NCBI GenBank assembly: GCA_029260015.1
Contig: JAJDEB010000043.1
Location: 1 to 64,000 of the forward strand
DNA length: 64,000 nucleotides
From: Phycisphaerae bacterium
GTDB taxonomy: Bacteria; Planctomycetota; Phycisphaerae; UBA1845
Direction of reading: 5' to 3'
This document shows, in pieces, positions 17,558 to 26,854 of this stretch (position 1 is the first letter of the stretch; each line of letters starts with the position of its first letter). The notes beneath the pieces are model-generated. The model saw nothing but the letters and a program-made list of their open reading frames with translations, ran no database searches and was not told the origin of the DNA. A program made the position numbers and the translations under genes.

Positions 17558-18760
17558 ATGAAATTGTCTAAAGTATTGGCAGCAGCAGCCGCATTCGGTT
17601 TGGCCGTACCCGTCATGGCCGACACCCTTGAGCTGCGTGTTGTAGGTGATGGTGATGCCGCCTCGGTAGATGGCAGCGGTGGCCCAGTGAACGTGTTCAT
17701 TCAAGGCCGCATTCAGAGCGCTACTGATGATGGATTGGCCCTTTGGGGTGCAAATCTTTCAGACGCAGGTGTCGGAGGTGCCGATGTGACGAGTGCTGTG
17801 CTAGACTCGCCCGGTGGCGACATCGATCAGTTCAAGAAAAACCTCGGACTCACCAACCCCGCCGGTTACGGCGGAACCGCCATTGGTGGCGACCTCATTC
17901 AGATTGGTGGTGGACAGAACACCATCGGCAACGCGGGCCCGACGCTCTTCCCGGTCGGTACTGTCGCAACGGACGTTGCCAACGGTGCAGGTTGGGTTAA
18001 TCTCGCATCAGGCACATACGATGCAAGTGGTGAAGGTAGTGATGTCCTCCTGACGTTGGATACCGGCTTTGCGAATACTCTCGCTGCTGATACCGGACCC
18101 GTCTTCCCTGTCAATGCGGCGACCGTCACAATCGGTGGAGCATTGGAGATTACTGTCGGCCCCGGTCTTTCACTCGAATTCACGGGTGTTGCTTCGACTG
18201 GTAACCACAATGCCAACGGAACCTTTGGTGGTGGCGACTTGGATATTTCGATGGACTCGGCAGACGGTGCATTGGTTGCCGATCAGACCGAGCCGCGTCA
18301 GTTTGGAGCAGCCGGTAGCCTTTCGGTTCGAGTTGACTTCGCCGAAGCCATTGCAAGCGGTTCGGTTTCATCGAATCCGGCACTCGGCAGCTTGGTTGCA
18401 ACCCCGAATGGCAACAGCTTGGACATCACCTTTGATGCTCCGGCCAACGGAACCTGCTACAGCTTTGACCTTACCGGAACGGCCGCTTCAGGTGGTGCCA
18501 CGGTCGACGGCGGGAGTGCTGACGAAGACTTCTGCGTCTGCTACTTTGAAGGCGACATCAACTTTGATGCCAGCGTCGACTTCCTCGATCGCGGTGTTGT
18601 TGCTCTGCCCGCTAACTTCTTCAACACGATGGACGCAGGTGGAATCACCGGTCCGCAGGTTGACCTCAACCGTGACGGTGTGATGGACTTCCTCGATCGT
18701 GGTGTTGTCGCACTGCCGGCCAACTTCTTCAATGACTTCAGTGCAGCAACCTGTCCGTAA
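17558..18760 (+). CDS. Secreted protein with two dockerin-like C-terminal repeats
   Basis: The 400-residue protein has a signal peptide (MKLSKVLAAAAAFGLAVPVM then ADT) and GGAGG 8 bases before the ATG. The mature part is a Gly/Ala/Asp/Thr-rich beta domain. Its C-terminus carries two near-identical units, each D-x-N-x-D-x-x-x-D-F-L-D followed by RGVVALPANFFN (starting at DINFDASVDF and DLNRDGVMDF). These are calcium-binding dockerin-type loops as found in many planctomycete exoproteins. Two flanking Cys pairs may form disulfides. The protein is likely an extracellular or surface component; no enzyme domain is visible. Confidence 0.85.
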   Translation: MKLSKVLAAAAAFGLAVPVMADTLELRVVGDGDAASVDGSGGPVNVFIQGRIQSATDDGLALWGANLSDAGVGGADVTSAVLDSPGGDIDQFKKNLGLTNPAGYGGTAIGGDLIQIGGGQNTIGNAGPTLFPVGTVATDVANGAGWVNLASGTYDASGEGSDVLLTLDTGFANTLAADTGPVFPVNAATVTIGGALEITVGPGLSLEFTGVASTGNHNANGTFGGGDLDISMDSADGALVADQTEPRQFGAAGSLSVRVDFAEAIASGSVSSNPALGSLVATPNGNSLDITFDAPANGTCYSFDLTGTAASGGATVDGGSADEDFCVCYFEGDINFDASVDFLDRGVVALPANFFNTMDAGGITGPQVDLNRDGVMDFLDRGVVALPANFFNDFSAATCP

Positions 18761-18778
18761 TCTAGACCCTTGTCAGTT

Positions 18779-18806
18779 CTTACCCGCAGAATGCTCTGCG
18801 GGTAAG
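18779..18806 (+). terminator. Hairpin after the dockerin-like gene
   Basis: CTTACCCGCAGA and TCTGCGGGTAAG form a perfect 12-bp stem around ATGC, 18 bases after the stop. There is no T-run, so it may be an mRNA 3'-end stabiliser or attenuator between the two secreted-protein genes. Confidence 0.6.
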
Positions 18807-18896
18807 GACTGTTGATTAAATAATTCCACGCGGTATGTGGAGTTTCAAACTGTAAACTTGCAAGTTTTCGTTTTCCAAAAGGAGGAGTAGAACACA

Positions 18897-19610
18897 ATGA
18901 GGAAATTACTAGCAGTTGCACTGCTTGCCACGTTCGCAAGCACCGCAAGCGCGTCACAATTGGGTCTTCGCTTTGTTGACAATGGCTCAGGTGGTGACGA
19001 CACAAACACGAGCGTTGACGCTGGCAGTTCGGTCACGGTAGAAGTGACTTGGACCCAGAATGCACAGGAAGCTACCGTTGGTTTATCCAATGCATTCTTC
19101 CTCTTGACCTCAAGTGTGCACAACGGCCCGGGTTCGGCCGCTGGTGAAGGTGCATTTGTTGAAGATTCTGAATTGGCAGTTAGCAACAGTGGTACGACAA
19201 TTGGTGCATGGGGTACCGGTGGTGCGGACGGAAACGTCGGTGGTTTGAGCGCCATTCAGTATGCAGGAAACGACGCAAGCTTCCTGGGTGATGCTGGCAC
19301 TTCGGTCATTGGTACTTTTGATATTACGGTTGATGCCGGTGCCGGAATCGGTAGCTTGCACGACTTCTACATCCTGCGACGTGCAGGTGCGGCCTCACCC
19401 GACCTCGCACACCCGCCAGGAGCCAGTGCTTACAGCTTCAATATCGGTAACCCGAATGGTTATGAAGGCAACTATGACATTGGTAATGGTTTCGCTGGTA
19501 AGAACAACGGTTCCGACGCCATTCCGATGAACATTACTGTCACTCCTGAGCCCGCCGCTTTGGCGCTGCTCGCACTGGGTGGTGTTGCTGTTCTGCGCCG
19601 TCGCAGCTAA
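18897..19610 (+). CDS. PEP-CTERM sorting-domain protein
   Basis: The 237-residue exported protein has a signal peptide (MRKLLAVALLATFASTASAS) and a Gly/Asp/Ser-rich beta region. Its C-terminus is TPEPAALALLALGGVAVL followed by four basic residues, the PEP-CTERM tripartite signal (Pro-Glu-Pro motif, hydrophobic helix, Arg cluster) recognised by exosortase. GGAGGA precedes the ATG. It shares composition with the dockerin-like protein upstream, and both may be cell-surface or matrix proteins. No exosortase gene lies in the window. Confidence 0.92.
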   Translation: MRKLLAVALLATFASTASASQLGLRFVDNGSGGDDTNTSVDAGSSVTVEVTWTQNAQEATVGLSNAFFLLTSSVHNGPGSAAGEGAFVEDSELAVSNSGTTIGAWGTGGADGNVGGLSAIQYAGNDASFLGDAGTSVIGTFDITVDAGAGIGSLHDFYILRRAGAASPDLAHPPGASAYSFNIGNPNGYEGNYDIGNGFAGKNNGSDAIPMNITVTPEPAALALLALGGVAVLRRRS

Positions 19611-19699
19611 GGCTGCTTTGATTCAAACTGAGTTTGTTGTGATCAGTTCTTAAGATCGCAGCGGCTCGGTGGGCGAGAGCCCAATAAGTTGACAAACTA

Positions 19700-19737
19700 A
19701 CGGAGTCGATCCATAACGGGGTCGGCTCCGTTTTTTT
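19700..19737 (+). terminator. Rho-independent terminator of the PEP-CTERM gene
   Basis: ACGGAGTCGA ... TCGGCTCCGT forms a 10-bp stem with one G-T pair, followed by seven T. Confidence 0.93.
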
Positions 19738-19985
19738 GTGGCCATACTCTGTTTGGGCAATGGCTGACTTGGTTGCTTGCTTCACATTGATAGATAAATG
19801 GTTGCTGAGTCAGTGATTGAATGTTGCGTCGGGCGAAAGAGTGTGTGGGTCGGAGTGTGACAAGGGGGTTTGTTGCGCACTTGCGCAGTCATTAGAAGAA
19901 GTACATTTCGGGGGACACAGGGGCTGCTGATAAAGCGATGTAAGTGGGATCACGTGTCCGCATGTGATCCTTGGATCAACAAACT
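19738..19985. other. Intergenic upstream of the metallophosphoesterase
   Basis: No gene is present; together with the terminator region the gap is about 375 bp. The promoter for the metallophosphoesterase presumably lies here but none was clear. Confidence 0.4.
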
Positions 19986-21536
19986 ATGAGCGAAAACGAG
20001 CATTCACGCAGGTTATTTATCCGGGTGGTAGGTGCATCGGTCATCGGAGGAGCATGTGGGCTTCCCCATTTGGGTTGCAAAGAAGGTGATGGCGAACCGC
20101 GAGCAGCTGGATCGCTGAGCGATGCGTCCGACGCGGGTATACTTGAGGTTGCTGAGGGGATTTTTCGTCCAACGGCAGTGGGCGCGACCGTTCATTGGGT
20201 GCCGAGCGGTACGGTTGAATCACAGATTCTAGCTGGAACCTCAGTGAAGAACCTGGAGATCGTTAAATCGGTCACTTCTGGCAATCCTGTCGAGGTCAAG
20301 TTGGAGGCCTTTTCAGGCGTCGATCAATTCTTCTGGCAATGCCGCCATCGTAGAGAATCGAATGACAAGTGGATTGATTCGCCGACGAGGTCGTGTCGTA
20401 CGCAGCGTCGTGCGGGCGAGACATTCCGAGTGGCGCTTTTTGCCGATTCCCACTACTATAGCGCATTGCGCCGCCCTAAAGGTTTGCAGAACATCAAGGA
20501 CTGTGTGAATGCGGTCCAGGAAGAGGATCCAGACTTCGGTGTGTTCATCGGAGACGAAGTCGGATTGGTGGTGGCGTATCTTCAGGAACGTCCAGGGATC
20601 GCGGAGGGTGAATTGCTGGTGCAAAAGCATTGGCGTGAATGGCGCCAGTTTATTAATCCCTTGCTTGCGAAGATGCCTACGTTCTTCATTCTGGGAAATC
20701 ACGAAGCGGAGGCTGGGTACTATCAGAAGGTGATCGGACATGGTAATGCTCCTCTGCAGACATGGGCTACGAACGCGCGCAAGCGTTACTACTTGAATCC
20801 ATTACCGACAACGTATGACGAAGGCGGAGAAGACCAGGATTCAAAGAGTGGGGTGGTTGCTGGTGATTCAGCGGAAACAGGCCATGGGGGCGGCTCGCCA
20901 TTGCAGAACTATTATGCGTGGACATGGGGTGACGGGTTATTCGTCGTTCTAGACGTCCATCGCTACACCAACTTCGGCAAATCTACGCCGTCGCGGCCGG
21001 AAGATTGGACATTGGGTTTCGCGCAACGAAGGTGGTTTGAACAGGTGCTAATCAAGAGTACCGCCCGCTGGAAATTCGTGATTGCCCATCACTTGGTGGG
21101 AGGATCGGTTTGGGATTCAAGTGGAATTGACCGGCACCCGGAATATGCTTATGGGCGCGGAGGTGCAAAGTACGCGCGAATTGGTGAACAATCCAAAATA
21201 ACTGATGCGATGCGAAAGTTTGGGGCGCAATTTTTTGTATACGGGCACGATCACATTTTTGCTCACCAAGAGGCGGAGGGTTTGCATTTCATCTGCTGCG
21301 GTAGGCCCACGATGGTTCCGAAGACTTGGGTGACGACTCCTGGATTCATTGAGTCCTACGGCCGTTATCAAGACCGAAATCCGCACGCATTTATCATGGA
21401 TGTTGGGTACACGCGACTGACCGTTTCGCCGAATGAGGTCGCATTTGAATACATCAAAACAGGTGTCGATCCTCGTTCTGCCGAAAATACGGAAGCGAAA
21501 GTGGGCGATGTTGTGCATCGGATTGTCATCAGCTAG
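19986..21536 (+). CDS. Tat-exported calcineurin-like metallophosphoesterase
   Basis: The 516-residue protein begins with a twin-arginine signal (SRRLFIRVVGASVIGGACG) ending near a Cys (HLGCKEGDG), so it may also be lipidated. An N-terminal PhoD-like Ig-type region follows, then the metallophosphoesterase core: D154-S-H156, a GDE motif (FIGDEVG), GNHE (N238-H239), an AHH motif (FVIAHHLVGG) and GHDH (H421, H423). All ligands of the two-metal site are present. The substrate is unknown; PhoD-type enzymes hydrolyse phosphodiesters or phosphomonoesters outside the cytoplasm. The ATG at 19986 was preferred over an in-frame TTG at 19971. A decayed paralog follows 39 bases downstream. Confidence 0.88.
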   Translation: MSENEHSRRLFIRVVGASVIGGACGLPHLGCKEGDGEPRAAGSLSDASDAGILEVAEGIFRPTAVGATVHWVPSGTVESQILAGTSVKNLEIVKSVTSGNPVEVKLEAFSGVDQFFWQCRHRRESNDKWIDSPTRSCRTQRRAGETFRVALFADSHYYSALRRPKGLQNIKDCVNAVQEEDPDFGVFIGDEVGLVVAYLQERPGIAEGELLVQKHWREWRQFINPLLAKMPTFFILGNHEAEAGYYQKVIGHGNAPLQTWATNARKRYYLNPLPTTYDEGGEDQDSKSGVVAGDSAETGHGGGSPLQNYYAWTWGDGLFVVLDVHRYTNFGKSTPSRPEDWTLGFAQRRWFEQVLIKSTARWKFVIAHHLVGGSVWDSSGIDRHPEYAYGRGGAKYARIGEQSKITDAMRKFGAQFFVYGHDHIFAHQEAEGLHFICCGRPTMVPKTWVTTPGFIESYGRYQDRNPHAFIMDVGYTRLTVSPNEVAFEYIKTGVDPRSAENTEAKVGDVVHRIVIS

Positions 21537-21575
21537 GACTACAATCACGAACAGATTAGGGCAGGGTAGATCTCG

Positions 21576-23119
21576 ATGAAGAAACGAGAAGAGTCTCGTC
21601 GTTCGTTTATAGGGAAGATTGGCGCTGCGGCTTTAGGGGGCGCGTGTTGCTTATCGAATCTTGCCTGCAAACCCGGTGAGGATAATAAACCCTTGTCCGC
21701 AAGTCCCAAGCCGCCCGAGGCGTAGGAGTTGTTGGAAGCCGGGGAGGGCATCTTTCGTCCTACATCGAAGGGCGCTTCGATTCATTGGGGCCCGCGCACG
21801 ACGATTGAATCGCAGATACTTGCGGGGCCGTCGAAGGAATCGCTTGCCGTTGTCCATGAGGCAACGGGCCGTGAACCCGTTGAGTTTGAAATCACAGGGC
21901 ATCGACCGGGTAGTGAAATCTACTGGCAATGTCGGCATCGCAAAGATAAGTCGAGCGCGTGGTTGGAGTCGGAAATACGCAGAAATCGGACTCGGCGAAA
22001 CGCGGGAGAGCGATTCCAGGTTGCAATTGTAGCTGATTCGCACTATGGCAGCGCTCAGCATCAAGCCAAGAGACGCGAGAACATAGTCCAATGCCGAGAG
22101 GTCGTGAGGGAAGAACCCGCAGATTTCGGAATATGGCTCGGCGACGAATCCAGCGCACTATTCGGAGGCGATCTTGACACAGATGCTCGTATTGAATCGG
22201 TTGTGCGCGAGAGATGGCGCAACTGGCGCCAGTTTATGCAACCATTGTTGGCGGAGATGCCTACTTTCATGGTACTAGGCAACCTTGAGGGTGAGGCTGG
22301 ATTTTACCAACAACTCAATCGTGAAAGCGGTGTTTTCTTGCAGCGTTGGGCGACCATCGCAAGAAAACGATACTTTCCCAATCCATTGCCTACGACATAT
22401 GGAGAGGGCGGAGAAGACGAACGGTGGCGCGGATTCATTGATTCAGGCAAAACGGGTGGAGCTGACGAGAGGGCAACTGCTCTCCGTTGCAGAATTACTT
22501 TGCACGGTCTTGGGGTGACGCACTGTTCGTTGTGCTGGATGTTCACAGATACACCAACATCGGGCTAGACACTCCGGTTCGGCCAGAAGATTGGACACTT
22601 GGAATTGCGCAACAGCGTTGGTTTGAAAGCGTCTTGAAGGAAAGCGATGCGCGGTGGAAGTTTGTTATCGCACACCATCTTGTTGGTGGATCAATTTGGG
22701 ACGGAAAGTGTGAGAATAAGAACTCGGGCTATGCATACGGTCGTGGCGGCGCCCGCTATGCGACGGTTGGGGAGCAAGCGCGCATAACCGAGGCAATCAA
22801 GAAGCATGGTGCGCAGTTTTTCGTTTACGGTCATGATCATATTTTTGCTCACCAAGAGGCCGAAGGTATTCACTTTGTTTGCTGCGGTCGGCCGACGAGC
22901 GTTCCGTTCTGGGCGTCTGCGCCTGGGTTTGTTGAAGCCTATGGCGATCGCAGTCAGCGCAATCCGCATGCGTTCATTATGGATGTCGGGTACACGCGGT
23001 TGACGGTTGGGCCGGACAAGGTTGCTTTTGAGTACGTCAAGACCGGCATGGATCCTAAGGGGGGAGAGAACATTGAGGGCAAGGTTGGCGATGTGGTTCA
23101 TCGGTTTGAGGTGACGTAA
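21576..23119 (+). pseudogene. Tandem metallophosphoesterase copy with nonsense codon and frameshift
   Basis: This copy starts with its own Tat signal (SRRSFIGKIGAAALGGACCL) and aligns with the intact gene along its whole length. A TAG at 21723-21725 interrupts it in frame after KPPEA; the frame then continues (LLEAGEGIFRPTSKGASIHW). A second lesion, a one-base frameshift near 22,450-22,480, moves the rest (LQNYFARSWGDALFVVLDVH ... HRFEVT) into another frame. The GNHE motif has become GNLE, so the metal site had already changed. ATG 21576 with GGGTAGATCTCG upstream looks like the old start. It is most likely a recent pseudogene; sequencing error is less likely with two lesions. Confidence 0.85.
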
Positions 23120-23156
23120 GGTTCTTACTTGAGGATTTTCACTGGCTTGAGGATTT

Positions 23157-24077
23157 TCACTTGGTGGTTGATGCGGCGGCTGCTTCTGTCTGGGCTTTGA
23201 TGAAGTCTTTGTCGGGTGTGGGCATTGCGCCGAACTGGGCGGCGACGCTTGCGGCGATTTGGTTGGCGAAGGTGGCTGTCGTCTTGGCGCTCCACTGATT
23301 TAAATGTGCGAAGGTGATGGCGGCGGTGAATGCGTCGCCTGCGCCGACCGTATCGGCGACCTTGATGGGCGGGCTCGGTTCGGTGGCAGAATCGTTGGCT
23401 GTGTGGATCAGGCTACCATTTGCGCCGCGGGTGATGCAGACCGAGTCGAGTTTGTATTTGGCCAGCATCTCAGCCGCCAACTCTTGCAGGTCGGTTGTGT
23501 TTAGCTTCAGCATGTCGGCTAACTCTTTGGCTTCTTCATCGTTGAACTTGGCAATGTTGCACGCCTGCAGAGACGTTTCGATGGTATCGCGGTCAAAATA
23601 GGGGGAGCGGAGATTGACGTCGTAGATGATGACGGCGTTCTTGGCGGCAGCGATACAACTCAAAATTGTTTGACGCGAAACCGGTGACCGCTGAGCCAGC
23701 GTACCAAAGCAAATGGCGTCGGCATTTGTGCATGCTTTGCGAAGATTGTCCTCGAGTTCGATGAAATCCCAAGCAACGTTTTTGTGAATCGTGTATTGCG
23801 GGTGATCGGCACGGACCATTTCGACGGAAACGGTGCCGGTGGGGTGCGCAGTGTCGGTTTGGATGTGCGACGTATCAAGTCCGTGGTTTTGCAGGAAGCC
23901 TTGAAGTTCCTCGCCCAGCGCATCATCGCCTACGCTCGAAACGATTGCTGCACTCATGCCGAGTTGCTGGGCGTGGAAGGCAACGTTGGCTGGCGCTCCG
24001 CCTGGCTTGCGCTCGTTCTCGAAACAATCCCAGAGCAGTTCACCGATTCCGACGAGTTGAAAAGGTGGCATGGACAT
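23157..24077 (-). CDS. PfkB-family carbohydrate kinase (fructokinase-like)
   Basis: This is a ribokinase/PfkB sugar kinase of about 306 aa. Motif 1 is PGGAPANVAFHAQQLG near the N-terminus. Motif 2 is the C-terminal VADTVGAGDAFTAAI with the catalytic Asp in GAGD. Between them lie VSSVGDDALGEEL and IIYDVNLRSPYF. The GELLWDCF opening and the overall pattern resemble fructokinases more than adenosine or 1-phosphofructokinases. The start was set at ATG 24077 (MSMPPFQLVG); the frame is open for 31 more codons upstream. It lies downstream of the peptidase on the same strand, separated by a hairpin element. Confidence 0.9.
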   Translation of the reverse strand: MSMPPFQLVGIGELLWDCFENERKPGGAPANVAFHAQQLGMSAAIVSSVGDDALGEELQGFLQNHGLDTSHIQTDTAHPTGTVSVEMVRADHPQYTIHKNVAWDFIELEDNLRKACTNADAICFGTLAQRSPVSRQTILSCIAAAKNAVIIYDVNLRSPYFDRDTIETSLQACNIAKFNDEEAKELADMLKLNTTDLQELAAEMLAKYKLDSVCITRGANGSLIHTANDSATEPSPPIKVADTVGAGDAFTAAITFAHLNQWSAKTTATFANQIAASVAAQFGAMPTPDKDFIKAQTEAAAASTTK

Positions 24078-24127
24078 GGGTGCTCTTTTTCTTGAGTCTC
24101 CTCGCGTAAGCCGGTGGGCTGGGAATG

Positions 24128-24183
24128 GGTACGGTCCGCTGTGCGGTAATGTCAGAACTTCGGTCCGCACAGCGGACCCTACC
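24128..24183. repeat. Perfect 14-bp inverted repeat (GGTCCGCTGTGCGG)
   Basis: GGTCCGCTGTGCGG at 24133-24146 pairs with CCGCACAGCGGACC at 24165-24178; the flanking GGTA / TACC extends the symmetry. It lies between the M2-like peptidase and the sugar kinase. It resembles a dispersed palindromic element, though only one copy was noticed here. Confidence 0.75.
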
Positions 24184-24192
24184 TGAACCGGG

Positions 24193-25911
24193 TTAGTTGA
24201 CGAAGCGTTTTGCGAAGTATTTGGCGCTTAGGTATTCACCCGTGGCGAACTTCGTCAATTCGTTCCAGCTCATCAGATTGCCCGGTCCGAATACTCTCTT
24301 GCGGAAGTATGCGCCGGCTTTCGGTTCGTTGTAGAAGCAGGTCTTGTCGGGGTTCATGATTTTCAAAACCTTCTGGGCGACATACGCGTGAACCTGCGCG
24401 GCGAACAGATCGCCCATCATGTAACTGTGGTAATAGACGGGCACCGACAGAACGTGAATCTTCGCGGCATAGCCGGGCAGCGTCATGTCGTCGGGCGGAT
24501 TCATGAGTTGATACTTCTTCTTGAGATCCCACCAGAGCTTGCTGAGGTCTTGATCAGGCTTGGCATACATGGCCATCTCGAACCGAACCATCACCTGTGT
24601 CCAGCGCGAGAAGATCAACTTTTCGATGCGAAGCGATGCCTGGGCGGCGGCGACTGCCTTCTTGGCTTCATCTTCGGAGAGGCCACGCACATTCTTCAGC
24701 CAGTCTTCGTTCTTGACGAGGGCACCAAACATCATCGCCGCTCCTTCGGTGGTGATGCTGTGGGACGGTTCGCGGAGGAGGTAGGGCAGTTCGCGATCGA
24801 TGTACTTGTCGTAAACCGCGTGGCCGACCTCATGCATGAGGGTGTCGGCCCAGTACATATTGGGCTTTAGGTTGCAGAGGACGCGGACATCGCCTTCGCG
24901 GTCGATGTGCGTGCAAAACGCGTGCGGGCTTTTGCCCTCGCGTTCGTAAAGGTCGCTTCGTTCGATGATGTCCTCGCAAGGCATGTCCAAGCTTGCGTAG
25001 TACTTTTTGGTCAGGTCGATCATGTCGATGTCTGCAAAAATGTCGTCGAGGTTGACCGACTCCATTCCCGGGGCTTCCTGGAAGAAGAGATCGCCGAAGT
25101 GCCAAGGGCGCAGATCGTCTTTTGAAACGCCGAATTTCTTGGCCATCCGCTCGTCTATTTCGGATTTGATTTTGGCGAAGGGTTCGCGGGTCAGGTTGTC
25201 GAGTTCGTCGAACAGTTCGACGAAGGCTTGCTTGTCGATTTCCTGGATGGCCAGCTTCAAATCGTAGAAGTTGTCGAATCCGAGTTCTTTGGCGATCTGA
25301 TTTCGATAACCGACGGCGGCTTTCAGGTCGGGGGCGATCTTCTTGCCGACGCTGGTGTAGCCCATCCACGCCTGCATGGCCTCTTCGGAATCCTTCGAGT
25401 CTTTTAGGATCTTGCGGACATCGTTTTCGGTGATGTTCTTGCCGCGCACTTCGCTTCGATGGGTGTTGAAGACTTGCTCAACTCTGTTCTCGATATCGAG
25501 GATTTTTTTCTGCAAGTCCTTGTTGGCTTGGGCGGGCAGAAAATGAAAGTACATTACATCGAGTTGGCGCTTGGAGATGGGATCGTGCAAGCCACCTGAT
25601 TGTCGCAGAACGTCGATTTTCTTGAAGAACTCGTGATCGCTGTGAAGGTCGAGCAGGTTGTTGTCGGCTGACTTCTTCTTGGCGAAGTCTTCGTCGTTTC
25701 CGGAAATGGATGCATCCCACCAAGCGTTGGCTGACGTGAGGGCCAGCGGTTTGTATTTTGCGAGATAGGCATCGCGCAGTGCGACGAATTCTTCATGGGA
25801 TTTTCGGGCGTTGGCTTGATCGTCTGAGACGTCGTTGGCCATCACGCTAGCGGACGTGCAAAGTGCAAGTGCGGCGCCAAGCGCGAGGACGGTTGTTGAT
25901 TGGCAAGTCAT
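24193..25911 (-). CDS. M2-family-like zinc metallopeptidase, exported
   Basis: The 572-residue protein has a signal peptide (MTCQSTTVLALGAALALCTS ... VMA) with AGGAG 5 bases before the ATG. The zinc motif HEVGH (about residue 360, in DTLMHEVGHAVYDKYI) is followed 24 residues later by the third ligand region TTEGAAMMFGALV. This spacing and the surrounding sequence fit peptidase family M2 (angiotensin-converting-enzyme-like dipeptidyl carboxypeptidases) in bacteria. The N-terminal half is helical and charged, as in M2/M3 peptidases. It is likely periplasmic and degrades peptides; its substrate cannot be inferred. Confidence 0.88.
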   Translation of the reverse strand: MTCQSTTVLALGAALALCTSASVMANDVSDDQANARKSHEEFVALRDAYLAKYKPLALTSANAWWDASISGNDEDFAKKKSADNNLLDLHSDHEFFKKIDVLRQSGGLHDPISKRQLDVMYFHFLPAQANKDLQKKILDIENRVEQVFNTHRSEVRGKNITENDVRKILKDSKDSEEAMQAWMGYTSVGKKIAPDLKAAVGYRNQIAKELGFDNFYDLKLAIQEIDKQAFVELFDELDNLTREPFAKIKSEIDERMAKKFGVSKDDLRPWHFGDLFFQEAPGMESVNLDDIFADIDMIDLTKKYYASLDMPCEDIIERSDLYEREGKSPHAFCTHIDREGDVRVLCNLKPNMYWADTLMHEVGHAVYDKYIDRELPYLLREPSHSITTEGAAMMFGALVKNEDWLKNVRGLSEDEAKKAVAAAQASLRIEKLIFSRWTQVMVRFEMAMYAKPDQDLSKLWWDLKKKYQLMNPPDDMTLPGYAAKIHVLSVPVYYHSYMMGDLFAAQVHAYVAQKVLKIMNPDKTCFYNEPKAGAYFRKRVFGPGNLMSWNELTKFATGEYLSAKYFAKRFVN

Positions 25912-26184
25912 AAAATTCTCCTGAGCTGAGTGAATGTCATGCGACGGTGCGTGAGATTGGGCGCGCAAGCAGGTGACGCTTGGGCGAATCTCCGCAGAAG
26001 GCGCACGATATATCAAAGACGGGGATTGGGCAATCAGACTGTGCCCAGGTGCGGGGTGTACCGGAAGGGCGCAGCATCAAGGCAAAATGAAAGGATGCCC
26101 AGCGCCTCCATATCGCGCTTTTAGGCAGTTCGGTTATCCCTTGAGATGACCTGTACTTGGCGGGCCTGTGGGCTGGTGTAGCGG

Positions 26185-26538
26185 TCAGATGTAGTCCGGC
26201 TCGTCAAGTTCATCGAGTTCGGTTCGACGATCCCGCAGAACGGAGATAACGGCCGACACTTCTACGCCGGCTTCATGGATCGCAGCCAAGCTTTCGTTGC
26301 TGAGCTTTTGAATCTGCTCTGTGTATGCCGGATCGGTTTCACTTTCGGCTTCTGCTTCCTGGTTGGCTGACCTGATCGCCATTTTCAGCAGTCCGACGAG
26401 TTCCTGAATTTCGCCGCCGAGCACTTCGCAACGTTCGTAAATGTCGTTGCGTTCCTGCCCTTCAACGTGAGGATACTCGTTGAGCAGTTGGACCATTTCA
26501 TCTCGAACATCATCAAGCTGTTTTGCAATGTCTTCCAT
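26185..26538 (-). CDS. Small acidic coiled-coil protein, 117 aa
   Basis: I do not recognise this protein. It is strongly acidic and helical with heptad-like spacing (MEDIAKQLDDVRDEMVQLL, YERCEVLGGEIQELVGLLKM, LSNESLAAIHEAGVEVSAVI) and has no signal or membrane segment. GGAGAG precedes the ATG. It sits alone between the M2-like peptidase and trpF. Confidence 0.7.
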   Translation of the reverse strand: MEDIAKQLDDVRDEMVQLLNEYPHVEGQERNDIYERCEVLGGEIQELVGLLKMAIRSANQEAEAESETDPAYTEQIQKLSNESLAAIHEAGVEVSAVISVLRDRRTELDELDEPDYI

Positions 26539-26854
26539 CGTTTCTCTCCCCGTGTCCCATTTCGTCGAGGCTGTCAGTACAGTGCGCGTCCTGGTGTTCG
26601 CGCTGCCGGATTCGTCTCGGGGGAAAGCTACGATACGATTTAAGGCGAATGGCTAGCGGGCGTGCTTTGGGGAAGTTTTGCGAAGTTTGGATGGAATCGT
26701 TTGGATTTGTTGGACGGATTTTGATGTCACTGAACAGGATTCTTAATGACCAAACGGTTTGTCAGAAGCGCGCAGCGGCGCGCACATCAGGCCCATAAAT
26801 TCGGTGGCATGTTTATAGGATGAATCGTTATAGGAAGCGGCGGTTTTCGAGGCG
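26539..26854. other. Intergenic, about 315 bp
   Basis: No gene or clear structure was found between the coiled-coil gene and the 3' end of trpF. Confidence 0.4.

Noticed and set aside
21723..21725. TAG as a recoded codon in the second metallophosphoesterase
   Set aside because: A second, independent frameshift downstream and a lost metal-site His make a pseudogene the simpler explanation.
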